NCBI GenBank assembly: GCA_964640725.1
Contig: CAZXIJ010000010.1
Location: forward strand, 1-64,000
Direction: 5' to 3'
From: CALHVX01 sp964640725
Lineage (GTDB): Bacteria > Pseudomonadota > Gammaproteobacteria > Pseudomonadales > Azotimanducaceae
DNA length: 64,000 nt
Shown here: piece after piece, positions 44,476-53,184 of the stretch
How positions within the stretch are numbered: the stretch's first letter is position 1
How the letters are laid out: every line of letters begins with the position of its first letter
Program-made: the position numbers and the translations under genes
The notes under the pieces: model-generated
What the model was told of the DNA's origin: nothing
Databases searched by the model: none
The model's input: the letters and a program-made list of their open reading frames with translations, nothing else

Positions 44476-45036
44476 GTGAAAAACCCGTGGGACACCCCCT
44501 CGCCCCTGATCAGCGACCGGGTTCAGCTCGACCGTCTGAGGCGCGATGACGCGCCGGCACTCGTGCAGTTGCTCAACGAGCCCGGGTGGCTGCACTACAT
44601 CGGCGATCGGGGCGTGCGCACGGTCGAAGACGCCATCGCCTATCTGGAGACCGCGCGGCAGAACTCCGCCGCGGGCATGGGCCTGTTTGCCGTACGCCGC
44701 AACGACGATGACCAGCTGTTGGGTATGTGCACGCTGATCCAGCGCCCTTACTTATCACAACCTGACCTTGGTTTCGCGCTGTTCGAAATGCAGGCCGGTC
44801 AGGGGTACGCGCAGGAGGCTTCAGCTCGTCTGATGCGCTATGTGTTCGAGGCATTGACGCTGCCAGCGTTGAGCGCGATCACCGTGCCAGAGAATGCACG
44901 TTCGATCGCTCTTCTTGAACGCCTGGGGTTCTCACAGGCAGAAACGCTGCAGATACCGGCGGAAGACGGCAGCGAGGAGACCCTCCTGCACTACCAGATT
45001 TCGCCGGAGGCATGGGCTGCAGCCAGGAAAAGCTAG
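44476..45036 (+). CDS. GNAT-family N-acetyltransferase
   Basis: The 186-residue protein resembles the RimJ/RimL-type GNAT branch: LISDRVQLDRLRRDDAPALVQLLNEP at the start, GLFAVRR and LGMCTLIQRPYL core strands, the acetyl-CoA loop region GQGYAQEASARL, then VPENARSIALLERLGF. The acceptor is unknown, possibly a small molecule or protein N terminus. The start is GTG 44476 with AAAGAGA upstream. Its stop overlaps that of rplQ in CTAG, leaving no room for separate terminators. Confidence 0.85.
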   Translation: MKNPWDTPSPLISDRVQLDRLRRDDAPALVQLLNEPGWLHYIGDRGVRTVEDAIAYLETARQNSAAGMGLFAVRRNDDDQLLGMCTLIQRPYLSQPDLGFALFEMQAGQGYAQEASARLMRYVFEALTLPALSAITVPENARSIALLERLGFSQAETLQIPAEDGSEETLLHYQISPEAWAAARKS

Positions 45037-45449
45037 TCCTCGGCGGACTCCGCTTCCTCTTCAGTCTCGTCGTCGTCCACTTCTTCGACGACCGGACGAT
45101 CAACCAGCTCGACATAGGCCATCGGTGCAGAGTCACCGGTGCGGAAACCACACTTGAGGATACGCGTATAGCCGCCAGGGCGATCCTGGTATCTCGGGCC
45201 CAGCTCGCCGAACAGTTTGCCCACAGCAGCCTTGTCCCGGGTACGGGAGAAAGCCAGCCGCCGGTTGGCGACGCTGTCTTCCTTGGCAAGGGTGATCAGA
45301 GGCTCTGCGACCCGGCGCAGCTCCTTGGCTTTCGGCAAGGTGGTCTTGATGATCTCGTGCTCGATCAGCGAGACCGCCATGTTCTTGAACATCGCCTGGC
45401 GATGTGAACTGTTGCGATTGAGCTGACGCCCACTTTTGCGATGACGCAT
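45033..45449 (-). CDS. rplQ: 50S ribosomal protein L17
   Basis: L17 lies near the exit-tunnel opening. The 138-residue protein starts MRHRKSGRQLNRNSSHRQAMFKNM, diagnostic of L17, and has a longer acidic C-terminal tail (Asp/Glu-rich, about 20 residues) than E. coli L17. Last gene of the alpha operon after rpoA. The stop is shared with the convergent GNAT gene, so transcription probably ends inside that gene. Confidence 0.97.
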   Translation of the reverse strand: MRHRKSGRQLNRNSSHRQAMFKNMAVSLIEHEIIKTTLPKAKELRRVAEPLITLAKEDSVANRRLAFSRTRDKAAVGKLFGELGPRYQDRPGGYTRILKCGFRTGDSAPMAYVELVDRPVVEEVDDDETEEEAESAED

Positions 45450-45506
45450 GACTGGTTCCTACCGAGTACGGGTGCCGAAGCGTCGCCGAAGCGACGCAGC
45501 AGCTCC

Positions 45507-46502
45507 TTAAGCTACCTTGTTGTCGCCGCGCAGACTCTGCGGCGGCCAGTTTTCCAAACGCATACCGAGCGACAGACCGCGCGATGCGAGCACGTCCTTG
45601 ATCTCGGTCAGCGACTTCTTGCCCAGGTTCGGCGTCTTCAGCAGCTCAACTTCTGTGCGCTGAATCAGGTCGCCGATGTAGTAGATGTTCTCGGCCTTCA
45701 GGCAGTTCGCGCTGCGAACGGTCAGCTCGAGGTCATCCACCGGACGGGTCAGGATCGGGTCGATCTCGTCTTCTTTCTCTTCGGCAATCGGCTCACCTTC
45801 GCTTTCGAGGTCAACGAAGACCGCGAGCTGCTGCTGCAGAATCGTTGCTGCCCGGCGAATGGCCTCTTCCGGATCGATCGTGCCGTTGGTTTCAAGATCG
45901 AGAATCAGCTTGTCCAGGTCTGTTCGCTGCTCGACCCGGGCACTCTCAACACTGTAAGACACTCGACGCATAGGGCTGTAGGTCGCGTCCAGGCGCAGCA
46001 CGCCGATCGGGCGGCTTTCCTCTTCATCGCTGATGCTGTCAACAGGCACATAGCCGCGGCCCCGGGTGACCCGGGCTTCCAGGCGAATGGCGCCGTTGTC
46101 GTTCAGCGTGCAGATCACGTGGTCGGGATTGGAAATCGAAACGTCCTGCGACAGCTTGAAGTCTCCGGCAGTCACTTCACCCGAACCTTCCTTCGACAGG
46201 GAGATCAGCGCTTCGTCGCCGTTGTGCAGGGCGATAGCAACGCCCTTAAGGTTCAGCAGGATATCGAGAATGTCTTCCTGAACGCCTTCGACAGTGCTGT
46301 ATTCGTGCAGCACGCCGTCGATCTGCACTTCCGTGACGGCACAGCCGGGCATGGAAGACAGCAGAATACGACGCAGCGTATTGCCCAGGGTGTGGCCGAA
46401 ACCGCGCTCAAGGGGCTCCAGCGTAACCTTGGCACGCGTCGGGCTGGCCACTTGAATATCGATGTGGCGAGGGGTCAGAAAGTCGCTGACTGACTGGGTC
46501 AT
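45507..46502 (-). CDS. rpoA: RNA polymerase alpha subunit
   Basis: Alpha dimerises to nucleate polymerase assembly, and its C-terminal domain binds UP elements and activators. The 331-residue product has the N-terminal dimerisation domain (FGHTLGNTLRRILLSSMPG), an acidic linker around residues 235-250, and the CTD with TVRSANCLKAENIYYIGDLIQ containing the DNA-binding Arg. It is followed by rplQ after 57 nt and preceded by rpsD. Confidence 0.98.
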   Translation of the reverse strand: MTQSVSDFLTPRHIDIQVASPTRAKVTLEPLERGFGHTLGNTLRRILLSSMPGCAVTEVQIDGVLHEYSTVEGVQEDILDILLNLKGVAIALHNGDEALISLSKEGSGEVTAGDFKLSQDVSISNPDHVICTLNDNGAIRLEARVTRGRGYVPVDSISDEEESRPIGVLRLDATYSPMRRVSYSVESARVEQRTDLDKLILDLETNGTIDPEEAIRRAATILQQQLAVFVDLESEGEPIAEEKEDEIDPILTRPVDDLELTVRSANCLKAENIYYIGDLIQRTEVELLKTPNLGKKSLTEIKDVLASRGLSLGMRLENWPPQSLRGDNKVA

Positions 46503-46523
46503 AAATGTGCTCCTGACGTGCGG

Positions 46524-47144
46524 TTACTTGGAATAGAGCTCAACGATGAGGTTTTCGTTGATCTCCGGGGGCAACTCGTCACGCTCGGGGGCGCGACGAA
46601 AAACGCCTTCCATCTTGGTCGAGTCTACGTCCACCCACTCCACGGCCGGACGCTGGGCGGCAAGCTGCAGGGCGTTCTGGATGCGCAGCTGCTTTTTGGC
46701 GCCTTCGACAACGGCAACCACATCATCAGGACGCACCTGGTATGACGCGATATTGACCTTGATGCCGTTCACGGTGATCGACTTGTGCGCCACAAGCTGT
46801 CGCGACTCGTTGCGCGTGCAGCCATAACCCATGCGATACACAACGTTGTCCAACCGCTGTTCCAGCAGGCGCAGCAGGTTTTCGCCGGTGGCGCCCTTCT
46901 GTCGGTCGGCTTTCTTGTAGTAGTTGCGGAACTGCTTTTCCAGCACGCCGTAGATGCGACGAACTTTCTGCTTTTCGCGCAGCTGTACCGCGTAGTCAGA
47001 CAGGCGGCCGCGACGGGCGCCGTGCTGTCCGGGCACCTGCTCGAATTTGCACTTGCTGTCGATCGGACGGACACCGCTCTTGTGGTAGAGGTCGGTGCCT
47101 TCGCGGCGGGCAAGCTTGAGCTTGGGTCCTAGGTAACGAGCCAT
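46524..47144 (-). CDS. rpsD: 30S ribosomal protein S4
   Basis: S4 nucleates 16S 5'-domain assembly, acts at the mRNA entry and in E. coli represses the alpha operon. The 206-residue protein begins MARYLGPKLKLARREGTDL and has the RNA-binding S4 domain (RLDNVVYRMGYGCTRNESRQLVAHK, about residues 92-116). N-terminal zinc Cys are absent, so it is the zinc-free form. Between rpsK and rpoA. Confidence 0.98.
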   Translation of the reverse strand: MARYLGPKLKLARREGTDLYHKSGVRPIDSKCKFEQVPGQHGARRGRLSDYAVQLREKQKVRRIYGVLEKQFRNYYKKADRQKGATGENLLRLLEQRLDNVVYRMGYGCTRNESRQLVAHKSITVNGIKVNIASYQVRPDDVVAVVEGAKKQLRIQNALQLAAQRPAVEWVDVDSTKMEGVFRRAPERDELPPEINENLIVELYSK

Positions 47145-47168
47145 ATGTCTTTCTGCTCCAGTATTCGG

Positions 47169-47543
47169 TTACACCCGGCGCCGCTTCGGCGGACGGCAGC
47201 CGTTGTGCGGAATCGGGGTCACGTCAGAGATGCTGTTGATCTTCAGGCCAGCTGCGTTCAGTGCGCGCACGGCAGATTCGCGGCCCGGGCCGGGACCTTT
47301 GACGAACACGTCAACGTTCTTCATGCCGTACTCCAGGGCAGTCTGGCAAACGCGCTCGGAAGCGATCTGCGCAGCGAACGGCGTGCTCTTGCGCGAGCCC
47401 CGGAAGCCGGATCCGCCCGCAGTCGCCCAGCACAGGGCGTTGCCCTGGCGGTCTGTGATGGTCACGATTGTGTTGTTGAACGACGCATGCACGTGGGCCT
47501 GACCGTCGGACACAATGCGCTTGATCTTTTTCTTCTCTGCCAT
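47169..47543 (-). CDS. rpsK: 30S ribosomal protein S11
   Basis: S11 sits on the platform and contacts the E-site mRNA. The 124-residue protein has HVHASFNNTIVTITDRQGNAL, GFRGSRKSTPFAAQ, and the C-terminal SISDVTPIPHNGCRPPKRRRV, all diagnostic. It is slightly shorter at the N terminus than E. coli S11. Between rpsM and rpsD. Confidence 0.98.
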   Translation of the reverse strand: MAEKKKIKRIVSDGQAHVHASFNNTIVTITDRQGNALCWATAGGSGFRGSRKSTPFAAQIASERVCQTALEYGMKNVDVFVKGPGPGRESAVRALNAAGLKINSISDVTPIPHNGCRPPKRRRV

Positions 47544-47573
47544 GTTCTTTACCTGGTTTCGGTTGCCCGCGGC

Positions 47574-47930
47574 CTAGCGGCGGATCGGGCGCTTCGGACC
47601 CTTGCGGGTACGGGCATTGGTTCGGGTGCGCTGGCCGTGCACCGGCAGCGACCGGCGATGCCGGATACCACGGTAGCAGCCAAGGTCCATGAGGCGCTTG
47701 ATGCTCATGGAGACCTCTCGGCGCAGGTCGCCTTCGACGGTCAGCTTGCTGACCTCGTTACGAAGCGCATCGAGATCTGCGTCAGACAGCTCGCCGACCT
47801 TGGCGTCTGGCTGAACGCCAGCAGCCTCGCACAGCTTGAGCGCGGTGGTCCGGCCCACTCCGAAGATGTAGGTCAGCGAAATCCGTGCGTGTTTCTGGTC
47901 GGGAACGTTGATCCCAGCAATACGTGCCAT
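47574..47930 (-). CDS. rpsM: 30S ribosomal protein S13
   Basis: S13 is in the small-subunit head and bridges to L5 and the P-site tRNA. The 118-residue protein starts MARIAGINVPDQKHARISLTYIFGVG and ends in the basic GQRTRTNARTRKG tail, both family hallmarks. First gene of the alpha part of the superoperon, 12 nt after rpmJ; the usual long S4-responsive leader before rpsM is therefore not present here. Confidence 0.98.
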   Translation of the reverse strand: MARIAGINVPDQKHARISLTYIFGVGRTTALKLCEAAGVQPDAKVGELSDADLDALRNEVSKLTVEGDLRREVSMSIKRLMDLGCYRGIRHRRSLPVHGQRTRTNARTRKGPKRPIRR

Positions 47931-47942
47931 GAAGGTGCTCCC

Positions 47943-48059
47943 TTAACCCTGTCGCTGCTTGTGGCGCGGTTCTGCACTGCAAATCACTCGTACCACGCCA
48001 TTGCGCTTGACGATCTTGCAGTTGCGGCAAATCTTTTTGACTGAGGCTCTTACTTTCAT
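47943..48059 (-). CDS. rpmJ: 50S ribosomal protein L36
   Basis: A 38-residue protein beginning MKVRASVKKICRNCK, the zinc-ribbon (C+) form of L36 with Cys11, Cys14, Cys27 and His33. It binds 23S rRNA near the L6-proximal region. It lies between secY and rpsM as in E. coli. Start ATG at 48059, stop TAA at 47943. Confidence 0.95.
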   Translation of the reverse strand: MKVRASVKKICRNCKIVKRNGVVRVICSAEPRHKQRQG

Positions 48060-48094
48060 CGGTCTACTCTCGGCGTTCTCGGTGTCGCTCCAGA

Positions 48095-49423
48095 TCAGGC
48101 TCTGGGGCGTCTCCCGTAACTCTTCAGATTCGATTTTTCCATCAGCTTGGCGTACTGGCTGCTCATCAGGTGCGCCTGCACCTGGGACATGAAGTCCATA
48201 GCGACCACGACCACGATCAGCACGGCGGTGCCCCCGAGCTGCAGGCTGACGTTGGTTGCGAGCACCATGAACTCCGGCAGCAGGCAGACCAGCGTCACGT
48301 ACAGCGCACCGAAAACGGTCAGCCGGGTGATGACGTTATCTATGTACTTGGCCGTTTGCTGGCCAGGCCGGATCCCTGGAACGTAGGCGCCCTGGCGCTT
48401 GAGGTTGTCAGCGACATCGCGCGGATCAAAGGTCAGCGCCGTGTAAAAAAAGCTGAAGAACACGATGCCCGCGGCAAACAGCAGAATGTACAGAGGCTGC
48501 CCTGGGCTCAGCAGCAGCGCGACTTCCTGCAGCCAGCCCATGCTCGGCGCGGTGCCAAACCACTGGGCCATGGAAGCGGGCGCCAACAGCAAGCTTGAGG
48601 CAAAGATGGCCGGAATGACCCCGGCCATGTTGACCTTGAGCGGCAGATGACTGCTTTGCCCCTGGACCATACGTCGGCCCTGCTGGCGCTTGGCGTAATT
48701 CACCGTGATCCGCCGCTGGCCGCGCTCAACAAAGACTACAAAGGCAACGATGCCGATCGCGATGGCCGCGATGAACAGCAGGAAGATAATGTTGATGTCG
48801 CCCTGGCGCGCGGCCTCGAAGGACTGACCGATCGCCGCCGGGAAGCCGGAAACGATACCGCAGAAGATCAGCAGCGAAATGCCGTTGCCAACACCGCGCT
48901 CCGTGATCTGTTCGCCCAGCCACATCACAAAGACCGCACCGGTCACGAGGGCGACGGTCGCGACAAAGTAGAAGGTCATGCTCGGCTCGAAGGCCAGGCC
49001 CTGATTGGCCAGCGTTGCCGACAGGGAGATACCCTGAATCGTGGCAATGATGATCGTGCCGTAGCGCGTGTACTGGGTAATCTTGCGGCGGCCGGACTCT
49101 CCTTCCTTGCGCAGTTGCTGCAGGGTCGGGTTCATGAACTGCATCAGGTTCATGATGATGCTGGAGGTGATGTAAGGCATCGGGCCCAGAGCCAGGATGC
49201 TCATGCGTTCCAGCGCGCCGCCGGAAAACATGTTGAACAGGTCGAGAATGCCGCCCTGGTTTTGCTCAAACAGGGCCTTGAGCTGCTCAGGATTAATGCC
49301 CGGAATCGGAATGTGGGTACCGACCCGATACACGAGCAGCGCAAAAAGCACGAACAGCAGACGGTTGCGGAGCTCCGTGAGCCCCGCCTGCGTTCCGGCA
49401 AGTTGTCCCTGATTCGCGGCCAT
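48095..49423 (-). CDS. secY: Protein translocase subunit SecY
   Basis: SecY is the channel of the Sec translocon. The 442-residue protein has ten TM segments. Early conserved elements are RVGTHIPIPGINPEQL and NMFSGGALERMSILALGPMPYI, and the C-terminal cytoplasmic loops contain RRITVNYAKRQQGRR and the KRQGAYVPGIRPG motif. The ATG at 49423 overlaps the rplO stop by 1 nt (TAATG). Translational coupling with the ribosomal operon is the standard arrangement. Confidence 0.98.
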   Translation of the reverse strand: MAANQGQLAGTQAGLTELRNRLLFVLFALLVYRVGTHIPIPGINPEQLKALFEQNQGGILDLFNMFSGGALERMSILALGPMPYITSSIIMNLMQFMNPTLQQLRKEGESGRRKITQYTRYGTIIIATIQGISLSATLANQGLAFEPSMTFYFVATVALVTGAVFVMWLGEQITERGVGNGISLLIFCGIVSGFPAAIGQSFEAARQGDINIIFLLFIAAIAIGIVAFVVFVERGQRRITVNYAKRQQGRRMVQGQSSHLPLKVNMAGVIPAIFASSLLLAPASMAQWFGTAPSMGWLQEVALLLSPGQPLYILLFAAGIVFFSFFYTALTFDPRDVADNLKRQGAYVPGIRPGQQTAKYIDNVITRLTVFGALYVTLVCLLPEFMVLATNVSLQLGGTAVLIVVVVAMDFMSQVQAHLMSSQYAKLMEKSNLKSYGRRPRA

Positions 49424-49863
49424 TAGGCTTCTACCTTGCCTCCGGCCGCTTCGATTGCTGCCTTAGCACCCTTGGTAACGCGCAGCCCTTTGACGGTCAC
49501 CGCGCGGTCGACAGAACCGGACAGCATGATTTTCGCACGCTCGATGTTGCGGCTCAGCACGTTGGCTTTGATCAGGCTCTCGAGGGTGATTTCATCGCCC
49601 TCAACTTTCGCGAGCTCGGACAGGCGAACTTCGCCGGTCACCAGGCCAACGCGGGAGCGGAAACCAAATTTCGGCACCCGCATCTGCAGCGGCAGCTGGC
49701 CGCCTTCGAAGCCGGGACGTACGCCGCCGCCGGAACGCGCCTTTTGACCTTTTTGGCCGCGCGCTGAGGTCTTGCCCCAGCCGGAACCAGGACCTCGGCC
49801 AACCCGACGCTTGGGGCGCTTGGCGCCGTCACCGGGGGCGATGTCATTGAGTCGCATGCTCAT
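49423..49863 (-). CDS. rplO: 50S ribosomal protein L15
   Basis: L15 is a late-assembly large-subunit protein with an extended N-terminal tail. The 146-residue product has the Gly/Arg-rich opening GRGPGSGWGKTSARGQKGQKARSGGGVRPGFEGG, split here by several conserved Gly, and a globular C terminus. Its ATG overlaps the rpmD stop by 4 nt and its stop overlaps the secY ATG. Confidence 0.97.
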   Translation of the reverse strand: MSMRLNDIAPGDGAKRPKRRVGRGPGSGWGKTSARGQKGQKARSGGGVRPGFEGGQLPLQMRVPKFGFRSRVGLVTGEVRLSELAKVEGDEITLESLIKANVLSRNIERAKIMLSGSVDRAVTVKGLRVTKGAKAAIEAAGGKVEA

Positions 49864-50048
49864 GATTCGACGACCTGTACCATGTAGTTGACGCGATTGA
49901 TCATGCCGCGCACAGACGGCGTGTCTTCCACTTCGACCGTGTGGCCGATGCGGCGCAGACCGAGCCCGGCCACGCAGGCTTTGTGCTTCTTGAGGCGGCC
50001 GTTCGCGCTCTTGACCAACCGCACTTTAATCATGTTCTTGTCTGCCAT
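49860..50048 (-). CDS. rpmD: 50S ribosomal protein L30
   Basis: A 62-residue L30 (KVRLVKSANGRLKKHKACVAGLGLRRIGHTVE), binding 23S domain II near L15. Usual size and position between rpsE and rplO; ATG at 50048. Confidence 0.97.
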   Translation of the reverse strand: MADKNMIKVRLVKSANGRLKKHKACVAGLGLRRIGHTVEVEDTPSVRGMINRVNYMVQVVES

Positions 50049-50077
50049 TTGCCTGCTCCACCGGCGTCAGTTGCGCC

Positions 50078-50587
50078 CTAAGCGCTCGCTGCCTTCAGCT
50101 CTTCGATCGTCATGCCGCGCTTCGCCGCGATCTCGCCAGGAGAGCGCATGTTCTGCAGGGCCTTGTAGGTGGCGCGGACAACGTTGACCGGGCTGGTCGA
50201 GCCGTAGCACTTGGCCAGCACGTTGTGCACGCCCGCGGCTTCCAGCACCGCTCGCATCGCGCCGCCGGCAATGACGCCAGTACCATCGGAAGCCGGCTGC
50301 ATGTAAACCTTGGAAGCGCCATGGCGAGCTGTCAGCGGATACCAGACCGTGCCGTCATTCAGATCGATGTCGATCATGTTCCGGCGCGCGGACTCCATCG
50401 CTTTCTGGATGGCCGTCGGCACCTCGCGGGCCTTGCCGCGACCGAAACCGACCCGGCCGTTCCCGTCACCCACCACGGTCAGCGCGGTGAAGGCGAAGAT
50501 GCGTCCGCCCTTGACCACCTTGGCGACACGGTTGACCTGCACCAGCTTCTCGATGAAGTCATCGCGGCTGTCGTCGTTATATGCCAT
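50078..50587 (-). CDS. rpsE: 30S ribosomal protein S5
   Basis: S5 lies at the mRNA entry with S3 and S4 and influences fidelity. The 169-residue protein has VNRVAKVVKGGRIFAFTALTVVGDG, GFGRGKAREVP and the C-terminal MRSPGEIAAKRGMT. The residues around VKGGR, where spectinomycin-resistance changes occur in other bacteria, look wild type. 3 nt after rplR. Confidence 0.98.
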   Translation of the reverse strand: MAYNDDSRDDFIEKLVQVNRVAKVVKGGRIFAFTALTVVGDGNGRVGFGRGKAREVPTAIQKAMESARRNMIDIDLNDGTVWYPLTARHGASKVYMQPASDGTGVIAGGAMRAVLEAAGVHNVLAKCYGSTSPVNVVRATYKALQNMRSPGEIAAKRGMTIEELKAASA

Positions 50588-50590
50588 TGC

Positions 50591-50944
50591 TTAAAACTCC
50601 AGTCCGCCTTCGCGGGCGGCATCGGCCAGCGCTTTGACGCGGCCGTGATACTTGAATCCGCTGCGGTCGAAAGCCACGCGGGTTACCCCGGCCGCCTTGG
50701 CACGCTCAGCGATCAGTTCGCCAACCTTGCCGGCCGCCGAGACGTTGCCCGTGCTGCCGCTCCGCAAGCTCTTGTCGAGCGTCGAGGCAGCTGCCAGTAC
50801 TTTGTCGCCTTCCGCCGCAATCAGCTGCGCGTAGATGTGGCGCGGCGTGCGGTATACGGAAAGACGGATGTCGCCCTTGCTGCGCATCTGCGCCCGGGAG
50901 CGTTTGGCTCGTCGGAGCCTTGCGGTTCGCTTGTCGCTGCTCAT
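50591..50944 (-). CDS. rplR: 50S ribosomal protein L18
   Basis: L18 binds 5S rRNA with L5 and L25. The 117-residue protein has a basic N terminus (RLRRAKRSRAQMRSKG), RLSVYRTPRHIYAQLI, and the family C terminus FDRSGFKYHGRVKALADAAREGGLEF. Between rplF and rpsE with 3-nt gaps on both sides. Confidence 0.98.
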   Translation of the reverse strand: MSSDKRTARLRRAKRSRAQMRSKGDIRLSVYRTPRHIYAQLIAAEGDKVLAAASTLDKSLRSGSTGNVSAAGKVGELIAERAKAAGVTRVAFDRSGFKYHGRVKALADAAREGGLEF

Positions 50945-50947
50945 GGT

Positions 50948-51484
50948 CTATTTCTTCTTCTTGGCTTCTTTACGCCGTACGTACTCGTCTGCGTAGCGCA
51001 CGCCTTTGCCCTTGTAGGGCTCCGGGGGACGGAACGCTCGAATCTCTGCACACACCTGGCCTACTCGCTGCTTGTCAGCACCGGTGACCACAATTTCTGT
51101 CTGGCTCGGGGTTGCAGCTTCGACGCCGTCCGGGAGGTCGTACTCCACCGGATGGGAGAACCCGAGCTGCAGCGTCAGCTTCCGGCCGCTGGCCTGGGCC
51201 CGGTAGCCAACACCGAGCAGCTGCAGCTTGCGCTCAAAGCCCTCGGACACGCCGTGCACCATGTTCGCCGCGAGCGCTCGAGAGGTACCGGCCATGGCCG
51301 TGCCCTGCTTGCCGCCGCCTTTGCTCGAGAACTTGAGCTCGCCGCCGTCCTGCTCAACCTGCACCAGATCGTGCACCGCCATTTCCATAGCGCCTTTGGC
51401 GCCCTTGACCTTCAGGCTCTGGCCACTGACGGTGACCTCGACCCCGGAAGGAAGCGCGACTGGTGCGTTTGCTACCCGTGACAT
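50948..51484 (-). CDS. rplF: 50S ribosomal protein L6
   Basis: L6 sits near the factor-binding site and sarcin-ricin loop. The 178-residue product has two repeated L6 folds and the C-terminal signature RPPEPYKGKGVRYADEYVRRKEAKKK. Standard length and position between rpsH and rplR. Confidence 0.98.
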   Translation of the reverse strand: MSRVANAPVALPSGVEVTVSGQSLKVKGAKGAMEMAVHDLVQVEQDGGELKFSSKGGGKQGTAMAGTSRALAANMVHGVSEGFERKLQLLGVGYRAQASGRKLTLQLGFSHPVEYDLPDGVEAATPSQTEIVVTGADKQRVGQVCAEIRAFRPPEPYKGKGVRYADEYVRRKEAKKKK

Positions 51485-51514
51485 GCCTTTCTCCTGTTAC
51501 TGCTGCTGCGCTGT

Positions 51515-51907
51515 CTAGAAGACAGTGCAGAGCACCTCGCCGCCAACGCCCTGGGCCTTCGCCGCAGTCGCGGTCATCACGCCCTTGTTGGTACTGACAA
51601 TCGCAATTCCCAGCCCGCCGCGAACCGTCGGCAGTTCGTCGCAAGCCTTGTAGACCCGCAGCCCCGGGCGGCTGACGCGATCGATTTGCTCGATCACCGA
51701 AGCGCCGTCGTGATAGCGCAACGCGATCTTGAGCTCCGGCTGCTTGTCACCGGTGGTCTCGAAGTGATCGATGTAGCCTTCGGACTTGAGCACTTCGCAA
51801 ATATCGCGCTTCGCGCTAGACGAAGGCAGCGTGACGCTCTCGTGTTTGGCCAGCTGCGCGTTGCGTACGCGGGTCAGCAGATCGGCGATGGGGTCTTGCA
51901 TGGTCAT
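51515..51907 (-). CDS. rpsH: 30S ribosomal protein S8
   Basis: S8 is a primary 16S binder and, in E. coli, the repressor of the spc operon. From ATG 51907 the 130-residue protein starts MTMQDPIADLLTRVRNAQ, matching E. coli MSMQDPIADML; the frame stays open 52 codons upstream. C terminus GGEVLCTVF is conserved. Confidence 0.97.
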   Translation of the reverse strand: MTMQDPIADLLTRVRNAQLAKHESVTLPSSSAKRDICEVLKSEGYIDHFETTGDKQPELKIALRYHDGASVIEQIDRVSRPGLRVYKACDELPTVRGGLGIAIVSTNKGVMTATAAKAQGVGGEVLCTVF

Positions 51908-51917
51908 AGTCGAATTC

Positions 51918-52223
51918 CTACCAGCTGGCCTTGACGAGCCCGGGCACATCGCCGCGCATGGCAGCTTCCCGCAGCTTGTTACGAGCCAGACCAAACTTCC
52001 GATACACGCCGTGAGGGCGACCGGTAATGCCGCAGCGGTTTTGCTGCCGGACCGGCGAGGCATTGCGAGGCAGCTTTTGCAGGGCCATCTGCGCGTCCCA
52101 GCGATCCTCGTCCGCAGTTTCCCGATCGTTGATGATCGCCTTCAGCGCAGCGCGCTTGGCGGCAAACCGGGCTACTGTCTTGGCGCGCTTCTTTTCGCGC
52201 TCTACCATCGATGTCTTGGCCAT
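51918..52223 (-). CDS. rpsN: 30S ribosomal protein S14
   Basis: The 101-residue S14 is the long, zinc-independent (C-) form: no CxxC pairs, with RCGITGRPHGVYRKFGLARNKLREAA near the C terminus. It helps assemble the small-subunit head. Between rplE and rpsH. Confidence 0.97.
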   Translation of the reverse strand: MAKTSMVEREKKRAKTVARFAAKRAALKAIINDRETADEDRWDAQMALQKLPRNASPVRQQNRCGITGRPHGVYRKFGLARNKLREAAMRGDVPGLVKASW

Positions 52224-52256
52224 GTGTCTTCTCTCTGCCTCGTGCTGCCTGCCGCT

Positions 52257-52796
52257 CTACGCGCGGAACGGGAAGTTAAAGGCCCGCAGCAGCGCCAGCC
52301 CCTGTTCGTTGTCTTTCGCGCTGGTGGTCACCGTGATGTCCAGGCCGCGAATCTTGTCGATCTTGTCGTAGTCGATCTCCGGAAACACGATCTGCTCAGT
52401 CATGCCCATCGAGAAGTTGCCGCGACCGTCAAACGCCTTGGGGTTCAAGCCCCGGAAGTCGCGGATCCGCGGAATCGCGATCCCGACCAGACGATCAATG
52501 AATTCATACATGCGGGCCCGGCGCAGCGTGACCTTGCAACCGATCGGCCAGCCGGTGCGGATCTTGAAGCCGGCTTCGGATTTTCGAGCGTTGCAGACCA
52601 CCGGCTTCTGACCGCTGATCTGGGTCAGATCGCCGACAGCGGCTTCCATGATCTTCTTGTCCGATGCAGCCTCACCGACGCCCATATTCAGCGTGATCTT
52701 CTCGATCCGCGGGACTTCCATGATGTTGGCGCAGCCAAGCTCTTCGTGCAGCTTGGGCCGGATCTCTTTGATGTAACTCTGGTAAAGGTCGCTCAT
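52257..52796 (-). CDS. rplE: 50S ribosomal protein L5
   Basis: L5 binds 5S rRNA and contacts S13 in an intersubunit bridge. The 179-residue protein has KITLNMGVGEA, TGWPIGCKVTLR and the C-terminal GLDITVTTSAKDNEQG, all diagnostic. In E. coli S8 represses at the rplX-rplE junction; here that junction is 34 nt and I did not resolve an S8 site. Confidence 0.98.
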   Translation of the reverse strand: MSDLYQSYIKEIRPKLHEELGCANIMEVPRIEKITLNMGVGEAASDKKIMEAAVGDLTQISGQKPVVCNARKSEAGFKIRTGWPIGCKVTLRRARMYEFIDRLVGIAIPRIRDFRGLNPKAFDGRGNFSMGMTEQIVFPEIDYDKIDKIRGLDITVTTSAKDNEQGLALLRAFNFPFRA

Positions 52797-52830
52797 TGCT
52801 CTATTCGCTGTCTATTCCGCCTGGTCTGCG

Positions 52831-53145
52831 CTAGCCGTCAATCAGCCGGGCATCAGATTTGAAGTATCGAACCTTCTTGCCGTCTTCCATTCGAAACCCG
52901 ACGCGATCGGCTTTTTCGGCGTCGTCGTTCCAGATGGCGATATTCGACGCCTGGATCGGGGCTTCCTTCGAGATGATGCCGCCCTGCTTCCCGATGTTCG
53001 GGTTCGGCTTCTCGTGCTTCTTGATCATGTTGACGCCGCCCACCAGCAGCCGTCCGTCTTTCATGACCTGCAGGACTTCGCCGCGCTTGCCCTTGTCGCG
53101 GCCGGCGATCACGATCACTTCGTCGTCTTTCTTGATCTTCAGCAT
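52831..53145 (-). CDS. rplX: 50S ribosomal protein L24
   Basis: L24 initiates 50S assembly at the 23S 5' end. The 104-residue product has the KOW motif in VIVIAGRDKGKRGEVL and GGVNMIKKHEKPNP. Between rplN and rplE; length as expected. Confidence 0.98.
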   Translation of the reverse strand: MLKIKKDDEVIVIAGRDKGKRGEVLQVMKDGRLLVGGVNMIKKHEKPNPNIGKQGGIISKEAPIQASNIAIWNDDAEKADRVGFRMEDGKKVRYFKSDARLIDG

Positions 53146-53184
53146 CTGTCGTTCGTCTCTTCTCGATCTGTTCCTGTTACGCGC

